Part shown: positions 13,080-26,400 of the stretch, piece after piece
How positions within the stretch are numbered: the first letter of the stretch is position 1
Layout of the letters: every line of letters begins with the position of its first letter
NCBI GenBank assembly: GCA_964007475.1
Contig: OZ023274.1
Span: 74,907,303 to 74,971,302, forward strand
DNA length: 64,000 nucleotides
Source: Hybos culiciformis
Taxonomy: Eukaryota > Arthropoda > Insecta > Diptera > Hybotidae
Direction of reading: 5' to 3'
Position numbers and translations under genes: made by a program
The notes under the pieces: model-generated
Told to the model about the DNA's origin: nothing
What the model saw: the letters and a program-made list of their open reading frames with translations, nothing else
Database searches by the model: none

Positions 13080-13204
13080 CCGGGGAAGGGGCTATGTAGA
13101 AAATTTTCATATTCCGTTTTTTTTAGTGCACAAAATCTGGATTAAAGTGTTTTGATATTAATATAAGTTCGGTACTACCATGCGAAGCCGGGTATTTCGA
13201 CTAG
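13080..13204 (+). mobile_element. Helitron 3' end (fragment)
   Basis: The string ATGCGAAGCCGGGTATTTCG followed by ACTAG ends with CTAG before a T. That is the CTRR-then-T form of Helitron 3' ends, preceded by the GCGAAGCCGGG motif common in arthropod Helitrons. The left limit is not visible; the more G+C-rich sequence from about 12690 may belong to it. Confidence 0.5.
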
Positions 13205-14800
13205 TATTTATATAAAAGTCAAGTAAAAAAGAACTTGAACTTAACACTGAAAAAATATCTCTTGTTCAAATTGCTTTTTAGGTTTGAATTAGGTTTACCA
13301 AATAAAAAAAAATATATATAAGAATTGAGATGCCTAAAATTTAACTTTCCTATGTTGCCAAATTTAATATTTTATTTACATAATTCTTACATACTATCAA
13401 CGAATTTCATAAATCTTATTGGTATGAATTGTTCGAAATGTTTTTTATAATAGGTATTTTTGTGATAAATATTTCAAAATTAACCAATTGTATTTTAAAC
13501 TAGTTTACCTACAATTGTTATTATTATTAATATTACAATAAAACTTTTTATAGTCGGACTAGACCCATATTTTAAGAAATTTATCAAAAGGGTATTAGAT
13601 TAGATGCCTTAACATAAGTAAAATTATTCAAAAAACAATATTTTGAAGATTTGATAATCAAAATTCATGATTGAAGTTATCAAGTTCATAATTTAAGAAA
13701 TCAATCTTATCAATTCATACTTCATTAACGAACACTTCAATCTTAATATATGACTAAATGAGTTGTGCTTAATATGAATTCCGTCGGAGTTACTATATTG
13801 CATATTTATTTATTTTTTATAAATATACAATAAAAAATTCATAGATATAATTGTGAGTTTTTGACAATCTAACTCTTAATGTCTTAGTATAAAAAATTTG
13901 AAACCGAATTCTTCAGAATTTAATACCGAAACTGGTTAACTTTCTTTTTTTTTGAAATTCAGGTTGCCAAACGAAATATTGTAAAAATTTAAAAATTGTT
14001 TTTTTCTCTTGTTACCAAGCGAAATAATATGAAGTAGCTACATACATAATTCTTTTATAAAAACGTATATAAGATAGATATATCTTTATACACGTTTATG
14101 GTTTTTTTTGCTTCACCTTCAGTATTTTAGAGAGGAACGAAGAACGAAAAGAGAATTCTTTTTGTATTAGACACATTTATTATTTCTTGAGAAATTATTA
14201 GAAAAAGCGATAACAGAAAATTTTTGAAAAATCGTCCCCAAAATTTTAGCATTTAGGTATATGTTATTTATTAAGCGACATTTAATAGCACAAAATACAA
14301 TGGTTACTTTGAGTTGATGTCTGATGGCATAAATTTTGATTTTTCTAAATATATTGACATATGTAATTGTATTATAATTGAATATGAAATAAATAAAATA
14401 ATATATATATAAAATCGATATAATTTGAGTGAAATTTTAATGAAAAAAAAAATTGTTTGCTAAAAAATTGTTTGAAAGTTTATTTATATATTTGATATAT
14501 TTAGTTTCTTTTAACTAGTAATAATTATCAATTCATTCAAATTGTCTATAAAACATCAATCCAATCAACCCAATTCAATTAAAATTTTCACTCAAAGACT
14601 AATAATACTTTTATATTTATAATTTGACAACTTTTTTTTCATATCTTATTTCCAATTTTAATTCATTAAATATTCTTAATCCATTAAACATATTTTGAAC
14701 ATTTCCATAACGATATAAATTCAATTTTGTCTCCGAATCATTCATGCCTTGAATTATACTTCTGTGGATACAAAAAAAAAAACACGCAGATAAATTCACA

Positions 14801-14900
14801 GGCCGTAGTTGTGTAGTGTAGTTGGTTAAATTCCCTTCTCAGACTAGAATTTGTGCAATCGAATATTTTTCCAGTTTCCAGCTGTTTTGCGATCAATTAA
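14801..14900 (+). repeat. Probable tRNA-derived SINE head
   Basis: GGCCGTAGTTGTGTAGTGTA is followed by GTTGGTTAAA. It contains TAGTGTAGTTGG (14814-14825), which fits the A-box consensus of a tRNA promoter. A degenerate B-box-like GTGCAATCGAAT follows about 40 bases later. There is no cloverleaf with paired acceptor ends, so it is not a functional tRNA gene. Confidence 0.4.
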
Positions 14901-17185
14901 CCAAAAATTGAAATATATTCAGAAAAAGAAAAAACAATTAATCCGATTCCTTCAGAGGAGCGTAAGATTCTCAAATATTGCTTATCATTTTTAAATTAGC
15001 TTATCATTTTTATACACTTAAACCTCGACTTAAACCGACTTAAGTGGACTAACGAGTCCAAATTGATTTATCCAAAACTAATCAATAAAAAGACACGAAT
15101 GATGTAACACCAAATATGTCGAAAAAATTGAGCAGAAAAATTAACCAATACATTTAAATAATTAATAATAAATACCCTCAATACATGTAAAGAAAAATAC
15201 AAAAATAAAATTGTTGTGAAAATTTTTTAGAATGATTTTTTTTAAGTGGGTAGACGAAAATTCTCAACATTATTTTTGCTTTGTTTTTTCTTTATTGAAA
15301 ATTTAAATAGGTACCCTTTAATTTTTTTTCTTAAAAAAATGTATTAAGTAGGTAGATAGGCATATATAACAAAACAAATTGTCTCATTATTTCAAAGAGC
15401 ATGGGGGGTTATTAAACGACGGGAAAAATATTAAATATGTACTGAAGATAATTTTAACGTTGACGTTTACAAATATTTTGACATTTTTCACGTTTGTACG
15501 TCACATCCGTTGCAATATTATTTTTGTATTTAAATTAACAAAATTAACTTAAAAATGTGTTTATTTTAATTTTACATAAATGAAGAAGGTAGCCAAACTT
15601 GAAAAACAAACAAATAAAATTAATTTTTTCATAAATAGAAAAAAACGAATTATGGATATGAAAGAAATTTTGACAAAAATACAAAAACAAAGGTGTACTA
15701 TATATTATTCAACCATTCATCGTATTTAAAAAAAATGTTTCAGTAGCGAGGAAAGGAAACGTATTAAAATAAAACATTGTTGCCAAGTTTCATATTAAAA
15801 CTAAAAAAATTTACAATATGTATATGCATATAATTATCTATGCATAATTTACATTATTATGTACACAGTAGTCCCTAGTTCAATATCTTATATAGTCACC
15901 TACATTATATAGATCAAGAAATGATAAAAAAAGAAATTAAAATAAATAAGAACCACCCTAGTGTTAAATAAGAAAAATGATTCATTCAAGATTAAGGACA
16001 TACAGTTAAAAAATGAAACATTCTTGAACCTCCAAAAGAACAATAAAAAAAAATAAAGAAACTATCTGAAAAGAATGATTTCACCCTTTTTTTTATTAAT
16101 TTTTAATTATATTCGCGAAAAATTACGTCTTTTTTATTATGTGTACATACCAAAATTTTATATTTCATTAAGATGGTTACCCTAAAAGTCACGTTTTAAA
16201 AAAAATAAAATTCTATTAAGTATCGAAAAAAAAAAAATCTGCAACAAGCAAATCAAAATTAAACCAGTACAACTTAGATCTTAATAATAATATTACAAAC
16301 TTTTATATATAAAATACATATATTGACAAGGTGTTGTTAACTACATTATTTGATCATCGAAAAAAAAATAAATTAAACCTCAATGACATTGCAATGAAAT
16401 TCGTTCCGAAAGCCGAAACTAATGACAGCCATTTTTGTTTTATTACATTCTCGTACATTATGTTTTATTATTATATTTAGACTATTGTCTATACAATTTC
16501 ACAATTTACACCGCTACAAAATGTTCAAATTAAACAAGTTTTGCTTATTTATTCAATTACACATACTTATCCACATTCAGTCATTTTTCAGTATTATAAA
16601 ATATTTAGATGATATTTATTTATTAATATAAAAAATATTTAAATTATTACTAGGTATATATATATATATTAAATAAGAGCTTAGTTTTCCGAGCTATATA
16701 AAATTTGATTTTCTACAGAAATTCCGCCATATAGTACTCAAATTCAAAATCAAGTATTAAAATTTTATTGATTTTTTTATGTTATGTAATAATGATTGCA
16801 TACATGAAATTTTTAGATAATAAAGACGCAATCAAACAGATTTAAATTACCCTAAATTATGTTGCATATACAAATTTGTATAATCACAAGAAGCGGCGAT
16901 TCCCTTTTATCCAGGCTCCGTATGAAATAAAACCAATTACATCTTTGCATCAAAAAAAAAATTCGAAAATGGAAATTTAAGAAAAAAAAATTTTGAAATT
17001 CAGATTTTTTCGTAAATATAAAAATAAATTATATCTGAGAAAATTATGGAGACTTGGAGCTAAAGTGAATTCATTTTAATATTTTTAAATAAAAATATTA
17101 TTTTCAATATTAGATAATTGAACCTATATTTATTATTTTCAATATTAAAAAAACCGTCATAAGTCTAAAAAATTATAGTAGAGAA

Positions 17186-17440
17186 ATAATGGCTGCCTTT
17201 TGACAAGATACAAAAATAAAATATTCTCATTAACGTTACCCAATTTAGTTTATTTTTACACAGCAAAATAACACTACTGTGTATTTGTTAACACAAAATA
17301 TATTTTATTATTTTATTTTCATTCAGTTGTTGTCGTACATTTTATTGTATTCTTGTTTTAAGTGTGTATTCAAAAATTTTTGAATGTATTATGTTGTTCA
17401 ATAAATTTGTTCCGTCTTCTACTAAACTTGTTCCCCTAGT
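17186..17440 (+). repeat. Dispersed repeat, copy 1
   Basis: Direct repeat partner of 19965-20230. Shared strings include AACGTTACCCAATTTA, an ATGGCTGCC/ATGTCTGCC block, and TTTTATTTTCATTCAGTT-like text in the same order. The two copies differ by many substitutions and by poly-T length, so the duplication is old. Nature unknown. Confidence 0.55.
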
Positions 17441-19964
17441 TCCCCTAGTTAGACTTGCAAAGATTAGCTAATAAAAAAAATATTGATTATTTGAAATAGA
17501 TCAAAAAATTAAAAATTATCAGAAGGAAAATGGTCTGAATACAAAACAGTATTATAACATATTCTTTGAGTTTCTCCAAAAATTAAATGTAATATACTTA
17601 ACATATCACTTTTTTAATATTAATTGTTATGGTTAGAAGAACCGTGTTAAAACGATTTCAAAAATGTAGGTATGATAATAAATTTGAAGAATAATGTAAC
17701 TAGTTTCTGAATTTTAATTGACGTGAAATTAGATGACGATCATCGCCATCCTTTGCCCCTTTAGAAAGTGTTTTTTTTTCACAAAATCCACGAAAAAATT
17801 TTAGTCTTAAATAATTTCGAACTAGATTTAAATCTGTAACGTATATTGTACACAACTTATTTTTTACTTGACTGATTGTTAATTAGGGTTAAATTTTGGA
17901 AGAAAATGTTTTCAGATATTTTAATTTTTACCCTAATCTTATCTTAATAAATAAATAAATAAATGAATGAATAAACAAACAAATGACTTGATTCTGCGAG
18001 TTCAAAGTCTATAACATCCAAGACAAAACTTGAAATTAAAATAGATGTACCAATACATTGGAAGAATTCATTTTGCATACATACAAAGGAAAAACATACA
18101 AAATTTATAATTTTGTTGTGACAAATCAAGAATATGTTGTAAGTTGTAACCAAGCATAAAGATAGATTTTCTTCAATTTATTGAAATACCCTTTTTATTT
18201 TAATTCATTTTTAAGTTAAAAAAAAAATAAAAAAAATATTTAGAGGTTGATACATGTTAAATTAGTTCACTATGTTCATTGAAGATTTTCAGCTTAAATA
18301 CGGTCAGATTACGACCAAATAACTAGTAAACTAGCTAGTAAAGGGTTTTTCTGCAGAGACCAAGTGAATTATTTAGGGATCGCATCGAGATCTCAATTAA
18401 ATTCTGACATAAAGATATGATTATAGTAAAGGGCCCCTGGGTCAATCCAAAAGAATTTGGAATGGGGCGCATCATCATATAATATGTTAATGTGTATCTG
18501 CGATAAAATACATGTTCATATAAATTGAATCAGCACACATAGATAAAAATATTCAAGAAAACATGTTGCCAAGTTTTATACAATAATCCAGAAAAATAAA
18601 TTTAATATAAAATGTATGGGTAGTTAATATTTATTAGCCATAATTATATTTGATCTCGTGAATTAATCAATATTACCCAAGTTGAGTGAAAAAAATTTAA
18701 ACCTGGCAATTTTGTAACTAACGTAACATGAGACCATAATTACAAAACATTACTTTTTTTAATAAAATTAAAATAAAACTAGTGGCATTAAGTCACAAAT
18801 TGAGATAGCCCCCAATAACTAGAAACACTAGAAATTATATTAATAAAAATTAATATCTTCCTAGAGTAAAAGAGCTGTCATTTTTATTTTTTTCCACTAT
18901 CAACTTTTGTGTGTATAATATTTTTTTATAAAAACAACATTATATTGATACACTGAAAAGAATAAAAAGGCATGTCTACAACCAATAAAATTATATCTTT
19001 TATACATTACATGTTTATTCATTCATTCATGATTCAAGTATCTTCACTACTTATAAATATTTTTCATTGTATATTATTTCATTTGAAATGTTAAAGAAAC
19101 ATTTCCGAGCTGAAAAAATTGTTGTTGAAAAATTCCCCAAAATTCTCTATTAATTAAGCAATTAAAGTTTTTGATTTTCGAGCCGTAATTTTTTTCATAC
19201 AAATTTCGCATTTCACTCATTTCAATAAATAATATTTGTTTTTGTTAATTATCTAGTTCAAATCCAATTCAAGTCCAATCTTAGGTTAAATGTACACGCA
19301 TACAGTTCATAAGTTCGTAATATTCGTTACCGACGGACGTACAATGACCTTAATCTCTTTGTTAAACAATACCTTTTTCATTTTAAACATTAAAATAACC
19401 ATAAATTCCTAATCATTTTAATTGCTCTCCAAACGCAGTATGGCGTAAAAAAATATTTTTTTTTAAGATTCCGAGCATTAAAGAACAATTTAATACTTCA
19501 CAACAATTCACACTTGGAATGTCGAACAGAAGGTAGGTGGCATGATAGTTTTGTATATTACATTCAATCATTATACCTACTAAGGAATACTGACTGTCAC
19601 TATAAAGATTATTGAAATTATAAGAAGTGAAAATGAAGGTTGCCATCCTTCTTTTTTTTTTTTTGAAAGTTTAAAATAATTTTTTCCCACCCAGTTATGT
19701 CAGAGCTTAGAAAACATGTCCCGAATTTTAGTATTGAAGTCAAAAAAAAAAAAAAATATCATAATAATGACCTCAATTACAAAATCCGGAGAGGAAGACA
19801 TTTTTGTGAAAATCATAATATGCAATGAAAAAATAAATGTTAATTATAATTACCTATATATTAAATGGAACACAAATAGAAAAAATTAAAATTTAATTGT
19901 AAGTATTTAATATTTATAAAAAAAAAAATTTAATTTCTCGGCGAAATTTTAACTTAAAAACATT

Positions 19965-20230
19965 GAGAGAAATCATGTCTGCCATTTGGCCTAACTATAC
20001 ATATAAAATATAATTTTTTTTTTTTTTCGTAAACGTTACCCAATTTAATTTATTTTACAGTATGTACTGCGTATTTTTAAACAGAAGATATTTTTATTTT
20101 ATTTTTATTCAGTTTTGTTATACTTATTGTTTTGTGTGTAGATTCAATCGCTTGTATGTGTTTTTTTTTTTTTTTTTTTTTTTATAAGTCCAATAATTTT
20201 TTTCTAGTTTCTACTAATATTATTATTTCA
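19965..20230 (+). repeat. Dispersed repeat, copy 2
   Basis: Same order of blocks as 17186-17440, including AACGTTACCCAATTTA, with a longer poly-T tract near the right end. No coding potential. Confidence 0.55.
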
Positions 20231-21600
20231 AAGTTTCCCAAGGGCCGAATTTGAAATTTTTTTTTTTTAATAAAAAATTCACAAATTTTGAAAGTATCTT
20301 GAACATACCTTGTAATTTTGATTGTACATTTATACTTCACATTCGAATATTTCGAACATTATTAATAATACACATTATATTACAATATAAAATTATTATT
20401 TAGATTTTATTAACTATATTTTATCATCAAATACCTAATAAATATTCTCTTGATCCATAGAGTTTTTTTTTCAGTTTATTAATTAATCTTAAAGTAAACT
20501 ATTTTCTATTCTATTTTATACAAGGCCAACAAAATGATTCTATATGATGATTCCGAATGTAAATCACTAAAATGTCTTATATAATTATTGGTTTTATCAA
20601 CACTGTTTTAGATTTTCTATCAATCCGCTGTTAAATAATTAAGAAACATCATCAATCTTTCATTTAGAGGTAGATCCATAAATAATTCATATTTTTTTTA
20701 TTGAAGCCAATAAACATAGGAGCCTTACTAAAATCATTCTGGCTCAGAAAGGCTAATTTTTTTTTTTTTTTGACATACATGTAGAGCTATAGCTAGTTCT
20801 GTATATATGCATATATTTTTTGACTTTATTGTTTTAAATCTATATATTTATTAACACAACATAATGATAAATAAAAAATATTTTACAATTTTATACATTC
20901 TTGTACAAGTTATTATAAAAATGTTGTTTAATGTTAATGTGTATTTAATATTTGATTGTGTTGTTTCGTTATATATCTTTTTTATAAATTAATAATATTA
21001 GCGTATTATAATTTGTTGTATGACATACATCTAGATCTGGGTCTAGTTAAAATGATTGAACTGTCAAAATGAGAAAAAATAATGTATTTAAAAAATTAAA
21101 TAAAAAAAATGCAGATATTAGATTTTTTTAGGTATTTTCTACTATCATGTATTTGCAGAATGAAACATTTGGAAAATCTTTAATAGATTGCAAAAGATTT
21201 ATTATGGTAGGTGCTATCTGAAAAATGTCATATAGGTTCATTTACAATTGAGAAAGAGCTTCAATATTCCTCTTTTAAAATGGGAGAGAAACACAAAAAA
21301 ATTAAAATCATTTGTAAATTATATTTTTTTGTTTTATTACAGAAAGTTTTGAATATGATTAAATATTTTAATTTCGAAAATTAATGAAGATGGAATTCAA
21401 AGTATTTTAATTTTTAGATTTATTCGCATTTTTACTGCAAAATTGGAAATTTTTTTTGCAGCAGTCTTGGTTGTGAACATCTCGTTTTATTTTTTTTTCT
21501 GTTGACATATCCGATTCTTCAAGTTCATTACATTAAAGAACAATATGCTACCGCTATACAATCCAACAAGAGATTATGATTATTGGTTGTCTACAAGGAT

Positions 21601-22083
21601 CAGGGGCGGATTTACGAATATGCCGCCCCTAGGCACTTTTTGAGAGTTTCAGTGTTATTGGAATTTAAATAAGAAACAAACTGTGTTATTTAATTAGCCC
21701 ACTTTACTTATTCTTTTTTTCTAAATTTTTTATTTATGAATTTATCGAATGTACCTTCAAATTACATTTTTTTTAACACGTCGTTGTCGATGTGCATAAT
21801 TGAAATGTAATTTAATTTCGTTTCTTTCAATTGTGATCGAAGATAAGTTTTCTATTCAAAGAAAAAAACGAGCTTCCAACAGAACAATGTGCTAGTGACA
21901 GATAAATTCTGAAAATTATTTCCACATTTCGAAATACGTTCTTAAATATTCATTCAATCCTACAAATAGAAAAATTTATTTAATTTAAAGTTAATTTAAT
22001 TTTTTTATCGGTTTTATGTTGTATTTTGCCGCTCCTTTAAATCTGCCGCCCTAGGCAGGTGCCTATTCGTTAATCCTGCGCTG
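21601..22083. mobile_element. hAT-type MITE with 8-bp target duplication ACAAGGAT
   Basis: The left end CAGGGGCGGATTTACGAATA and the complement of the right end, CAGCGCAGGATTAACGAATA, form imperfect terminal inverted repeats. The internal text contains CCGCCCCTAGGCAC and its near complement. The octamer ACAAGGAT flanks both sides exactly (21593-21600 and 22084-22091). An 8-bp target duplication and CAG-starting ends are the signature of the hAT superfamily. At 483 bp with no open frame it is non-autonomous. Confidence 0.88.
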
Positions 22084-22198
22084 ACAAGGATCAACATAAT
22101 ATCAAAAATCGGTTGCAATCAAAATGAGAAGTCGGTACTTTTTTTTTTCGTTCATAATGAATTGTAATTAATTGAACACTTTATTCGATAAAAAAAAT

Positions 22199-22460
22199 AC
22201 AGCAATCCCCTCTATAACTCGGTAGATTATAACACGGTAGATTAGTTGCACGTTATAGAAAACTTGTTAGGTATACGAGAATGCGTTATGTACTACTCGA
22301 AATTAATTAAGAATATATAAATCATTATAAATTTCACAGTACAGAAATATAAAGTGAGAAATCCCCGCACTATATTGGGGAAAACACGTGTTATACAAGG
22401 GACATGAAATCGCGTAAAATAAAAACGCGTAATAAGAACACTGTGTTATAGTAAGTTGTC
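22199..22460. mobile_element. Possible pogo/Tc1-like element remnant
   Basis: It starts CAGCAATCCCCTCTATAACT and has several GTTATA / TATAAC blocks and CGCGTAAAATAAAAACGCG, a style common to pogo-like element ends. A clean second terminal repeat is missing, so this is tentative. Confidence 0.3.
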
Positions 22461-22599
22461 CATTACTTGTCGTCCTAAAATGAGGACATATTCAGAATAT
22501 GTTTAGTTCTTCGCAAGTATCTCGAAAACGTTGCATTTTACAGCATTTTTGAGGTTGTCAAACCTGCGGTAACCGTGAATCCAACTTTTAATTACCTAT

Positions 22600-23480
22600 T
22601 CAAAAACTTTGAGGGAGAGTAGAGGCGGTGCCCAAACACCCGAAACCGAAAACAGTTCTTGGAACAAAAGCCCCGTTTCGGAGATATGGCCCCCAAAGTT
22701 TTCATACATTTTGTATGGGCGCCGCAAACACCACTGACCAACCACCAGTCCGCCTATCCTCCTTCCCTCTCGTTCTGGGACATTCCCTTTATCCCTTTTC
22801 TAAAAATATAGCCAACCGGCTAAAAAAAAATTTCCCATACAATGTATGAAAACTTTGGGGTGTCATATCTCCGAAACGGGGCCTTTGCCCCAAAAACTGT
22901 TGGTGTAATTGCCGTTTCCTTGAAATTGTCAGAATGGCCTGAAACTTGGAGGGGGGGTAGAGGCGGTACCCAAACTTCCAAAACTGAAATCAGTTTTTGG
23001 GTCTCGGGCCCCGTTTCGGAGATAGAGCCCTCCAAAATTTTCATACATTTTTGTATGGGAAATTTTTTTTTTTGCCCGATTGGCCCTATTTTTGGGAAAA
23101 GGGTAAATGGGGTGCCCCAAAACCCACTGATCAGCCACCGCAAATCCCACTGACCAACCACCAGACCGCCCGTCCGCCGCCCCCCACCCTCCCTTCTTGT
23201 TTTGGGGCACCCCTACACTCTCTACAAAAAAAATGGGGCAAATCGAGCAAAAAAAAAAAATTGCCCGTGCAAAATGTATGAAAACTTTGGGGGGCTCTAT
23301 CTCCGAAACGGGGCCTGAGCCCCAAAAACTGATTTCAGTTTTGGAAGTTTGGTCACCGCCTCTACATCCCCTCCAAGTTTCAGCCCATTCTGATAGTTTC
23401 AAGGAAACGGCACTTTAGCCAAACTGTTTTCTGTTTTGGGGATTTCGGCACCGCCTCTACCCCCTCCAAGTTTCAGCCGA
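22600..23480. repeat. Giant nested palindrome A (foldback element)
   Basis: Outer arms: about 22617-22655 pairs with about 23423-23470 (GTAGAGGCGGTGCC against GGCACCGCCTCTAC). Main hairpin: about 22895-23090 pairs with about 23225-23428, roughly 195 bp per arm, sharing CCCCGTTTCGGAGATAGAGCC and the GTATGGGAAATTTT region. A further hairpin of the same family lies at 22649-22900. Loops contain CACTGACCAACCACCAG. All open frames on either strand here are by-products of the palindrome. Its G+C content is clearly above the surroundings. Related copies: 28055-28330, 49472-49640 and 52380-52545. Confidence 0.85.
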
Positions 23481-23489
23481 TTCTGATTG

Positions 23490-26400
23490 GTTCACGTCAT
23501 CTGCACTACTATCTCCGTAATTTTTATTAGCCGTGAAAATGTAGACAAATTTTGTATTTTGACTGTACTTTTAAAACTTAACATTACCTACCTGGCTACC
23601 TACTTAATTTACTTAGGTAGGTACCTTGAATATCTTTTAATCTTTGTTTTTACTTTACAATATTTTTTTTTTTTATCATATTATTTTTATTATGTTATTA
23701 TTATTATGTTGAAATTTTAATTTTTAATTTCACTTTCACAAAATATAAATAATGTAAACATAATATTTTTTTTTCAACATAACCTTTAATTATTTTTAAA
23801 TTTTTGTGATTTTTTTTTTAAATTTTTGTGTTTAATTATTAAAAAAAAAAACTCAAATTTTCACTTAAAACTGAAATGTGAGACTCAAAACTTAATACAC
23901 TGTAAAAAAAAAAATATTTTCGTCTTACCAAATTTTTTTTTTATAATTCGAAATTTTTTTCTTTTTCCAATTTAACAAAAAAAAAAAATTCAAACACACA
24001 GTAAAGGCAAAAAAATTTTCACAAATGTTTACACACACACACACACAATTTGTATAAAAAAAACTTTCTTTGTGTTGGATTTCTAATTTTAGAATAATTT
24101 TTTTTTGTTTTTAAATAAATTTTTTTTGTTAAGAGGGGCCCCAATTTTTATATCGATTGAAATAAGAATTTCGAAAATGACAAAAGCCAGCATAAACAAA
24201 AGAATAAAATATAGAATATAACAAAACTTTTTTTTTTCATTTAATTATTTTAATTATAAAGATAACAGGAACCTAATCATTTCAAAATAATTTACTAACA
24301 GGGTGTTTTTAATTTTGGTTTGTAGTAATTATAATTAAAGTCCATTTGACGATTTTAAATAATAACTTTAACAATGGCCTAATCCAGATATAGTGTTAGA
24401 GCGTTTGAAAAAAAAATAATAATTTTAAAATTATCGAACACAAGTTCAAATAGAAAACAAAATATTCAAAATATACTTTTTTTTTTATATAAAATTTTCA
24501 ATAAGTTTATTCCTTTAAATAAGTTATATACATAATACATACAACAGTATAATATATTATAATTCATCTGGTTGATATTTAATTTATTTTAATTATTCTT
24601 CAAAAGAAGACTAAATTTTGAGTACAATGTTCATAGATGTTGAAAATACTTGCAATGTACAAATAGAATTGACATTTCAATAATGATTCCATATTTTTTT
24701 TATATTTTGTTGAACAATCTAACCAAAATATTTATTAATTAGTCATCATTCTGCCATAGTATTCTGTAGCTGGTGGAATAGTAATCTCCAAGTTATCCAT
24801 TTGCCGAAAATCTTTTAATCTTCAATGCACAACGAACTGAAGATGCAGTCACGCTCCTTGACTGTTTTTTTTTTTTTTTTTTTTTTTTCATTAATCATTA
24901 AATTTATAAATTTAAAGAAAATCGCAAAATTAGCACTAGCCATTTTTGTGCTAATTTCAATTTTATATTCTTGTTCAACTTTCATTTCAATTAAATTAGT
25001 ACATATTTCAAAAATTTAAATTCTGTAAATTTTCTCATATAATTTCAAGGATGACGACATCGTTGTTTTCGAAATTAAAATAAGTAATTTTGAATTATTC
25101 TTTAAATTAAAAAATTACCAATAAATGTTTTGGCTTTTTCATCACATCACAATTTATCAAAATTATAGTGATGGGTCTTCTGAAAACCTTTTTTGAGTTC
25201 ATCCATCCAGGCGGGGCACCAGAGTTCAAAGTTTTATGGCTGAGTTTTGGTGAATCATAAAATCATTGTTCTCTTTTTCTCACATTCATTTTGGACTCAC
25301 AAATACAATCATAATTTATTTTAATTCACTTTATTTATTTATTCATTTACAGTATATTTTTTATTCATATACAGTTATACTAATGTTATAATGAATGATG
25401 TGTTACACAACACACAAAAATAAATGAAAAAAAAAAATTCTAGAAAATTTTTTTTTATAAATTTTTTATAAATCCGCCATTTTGTGAAAATAAGTTTTTT
25501 TCGAAGATTCAAAAATTTGAAGATTTGATTGAATATAAATATAATTTCAAATGTAAAATTCTTAAATAAATTGGATTAGGTACTTGTTTTTTTTTTTTAA
25601 ATATAAGACAATATTAAAAAAAATATTTCATAACCACCCCAGAAGAGTTGAGTGGTCGTCCCATAATTTCTTATTTTCGAAATTCCAAATTTTTAGATTT
25701 AATTGTTTTTCTTCTATTCCAAAATCTTTAATTCATATTTCTGCTTAACAAAGTTTTGGTTAAATTTATCGAAACGTTAACGACGCCTCCAAATAAAAGT
25801 AGTATAAAATTAATTTGATGGTAAAATATTATTGTACAACAATGTGCTTTTTTGTGATAATTATGAATGATAAAGAAAAAAAAGGTACACAAACATAATA
25901 TAAAACGATAAGAACATTTTTATATAAATTCAGTATACACCTCTTCAATTAGTGAATACATATTATTAATTTATACATACTTCAGTAGCAAATCTAGGCT
26001 AGTTTGATAATTTTTCGGCATGCTTATTATTAAACGAAAAAAATATTAAGTAAAATCCAGATTACTAAGATCTTAATAAATAGGTAAAAAAAAAATTGTT
26101 TCCCCTATAGTTCTATTTCACTAGATTTATTTGGAGCAGTAGTCAAGAACAAACTCCAAAAAGGATAATTCTGTATCCAAAACAAGTATATACATAGTTA
26201 GTAGGTACTTATCCGAGAAATTTTTTTTCAGAATTCCATGTCTACCTACCTGAAAGTAAGAGAAATTGTGAGTATTTTGACAATGAGGGTCAAATTTATG
26301 GAAAACAAAAATTCGGGTGGCCCAGTCTTAAAAAGATCCTCCTGGGATAATAAATTCGGTTTTTAAGAAATAAAACCAAAGTTTAATGCATATACCTAGA

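Larger units (their letters stand above)
8592..21592. other. Gene-poor A+T-rich interval (no gene seen)
   Basis: No open frame here has a recognisable domain or exon-like neighbours. Long homopolymer A and T runs are common. Simple repeats seen are a GA run (9747-9779), a TAAA run (about 10241-10262) and ATAAATAA runs (about 17948-17965). The 5' non-coding exon(s) of windei may lie somewhere in it. Recognisable mobile fragments are listed separately (11341-11937, 13080-13204, 14801-14900, 17186-17440). Confidence 0.6.

Noticed and set aside
14801..14880. Functional tRNA gene
   Set aside because: A box is good but the B box is degenerate and no acceptor stem or anticodon loop pairs.
22628..23418. 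Several overlapping open frames on both strands
   Set aside because: They come from the G+C-rich palindrome; the same peptide text occurs on both strands because the arms are reverse complements.
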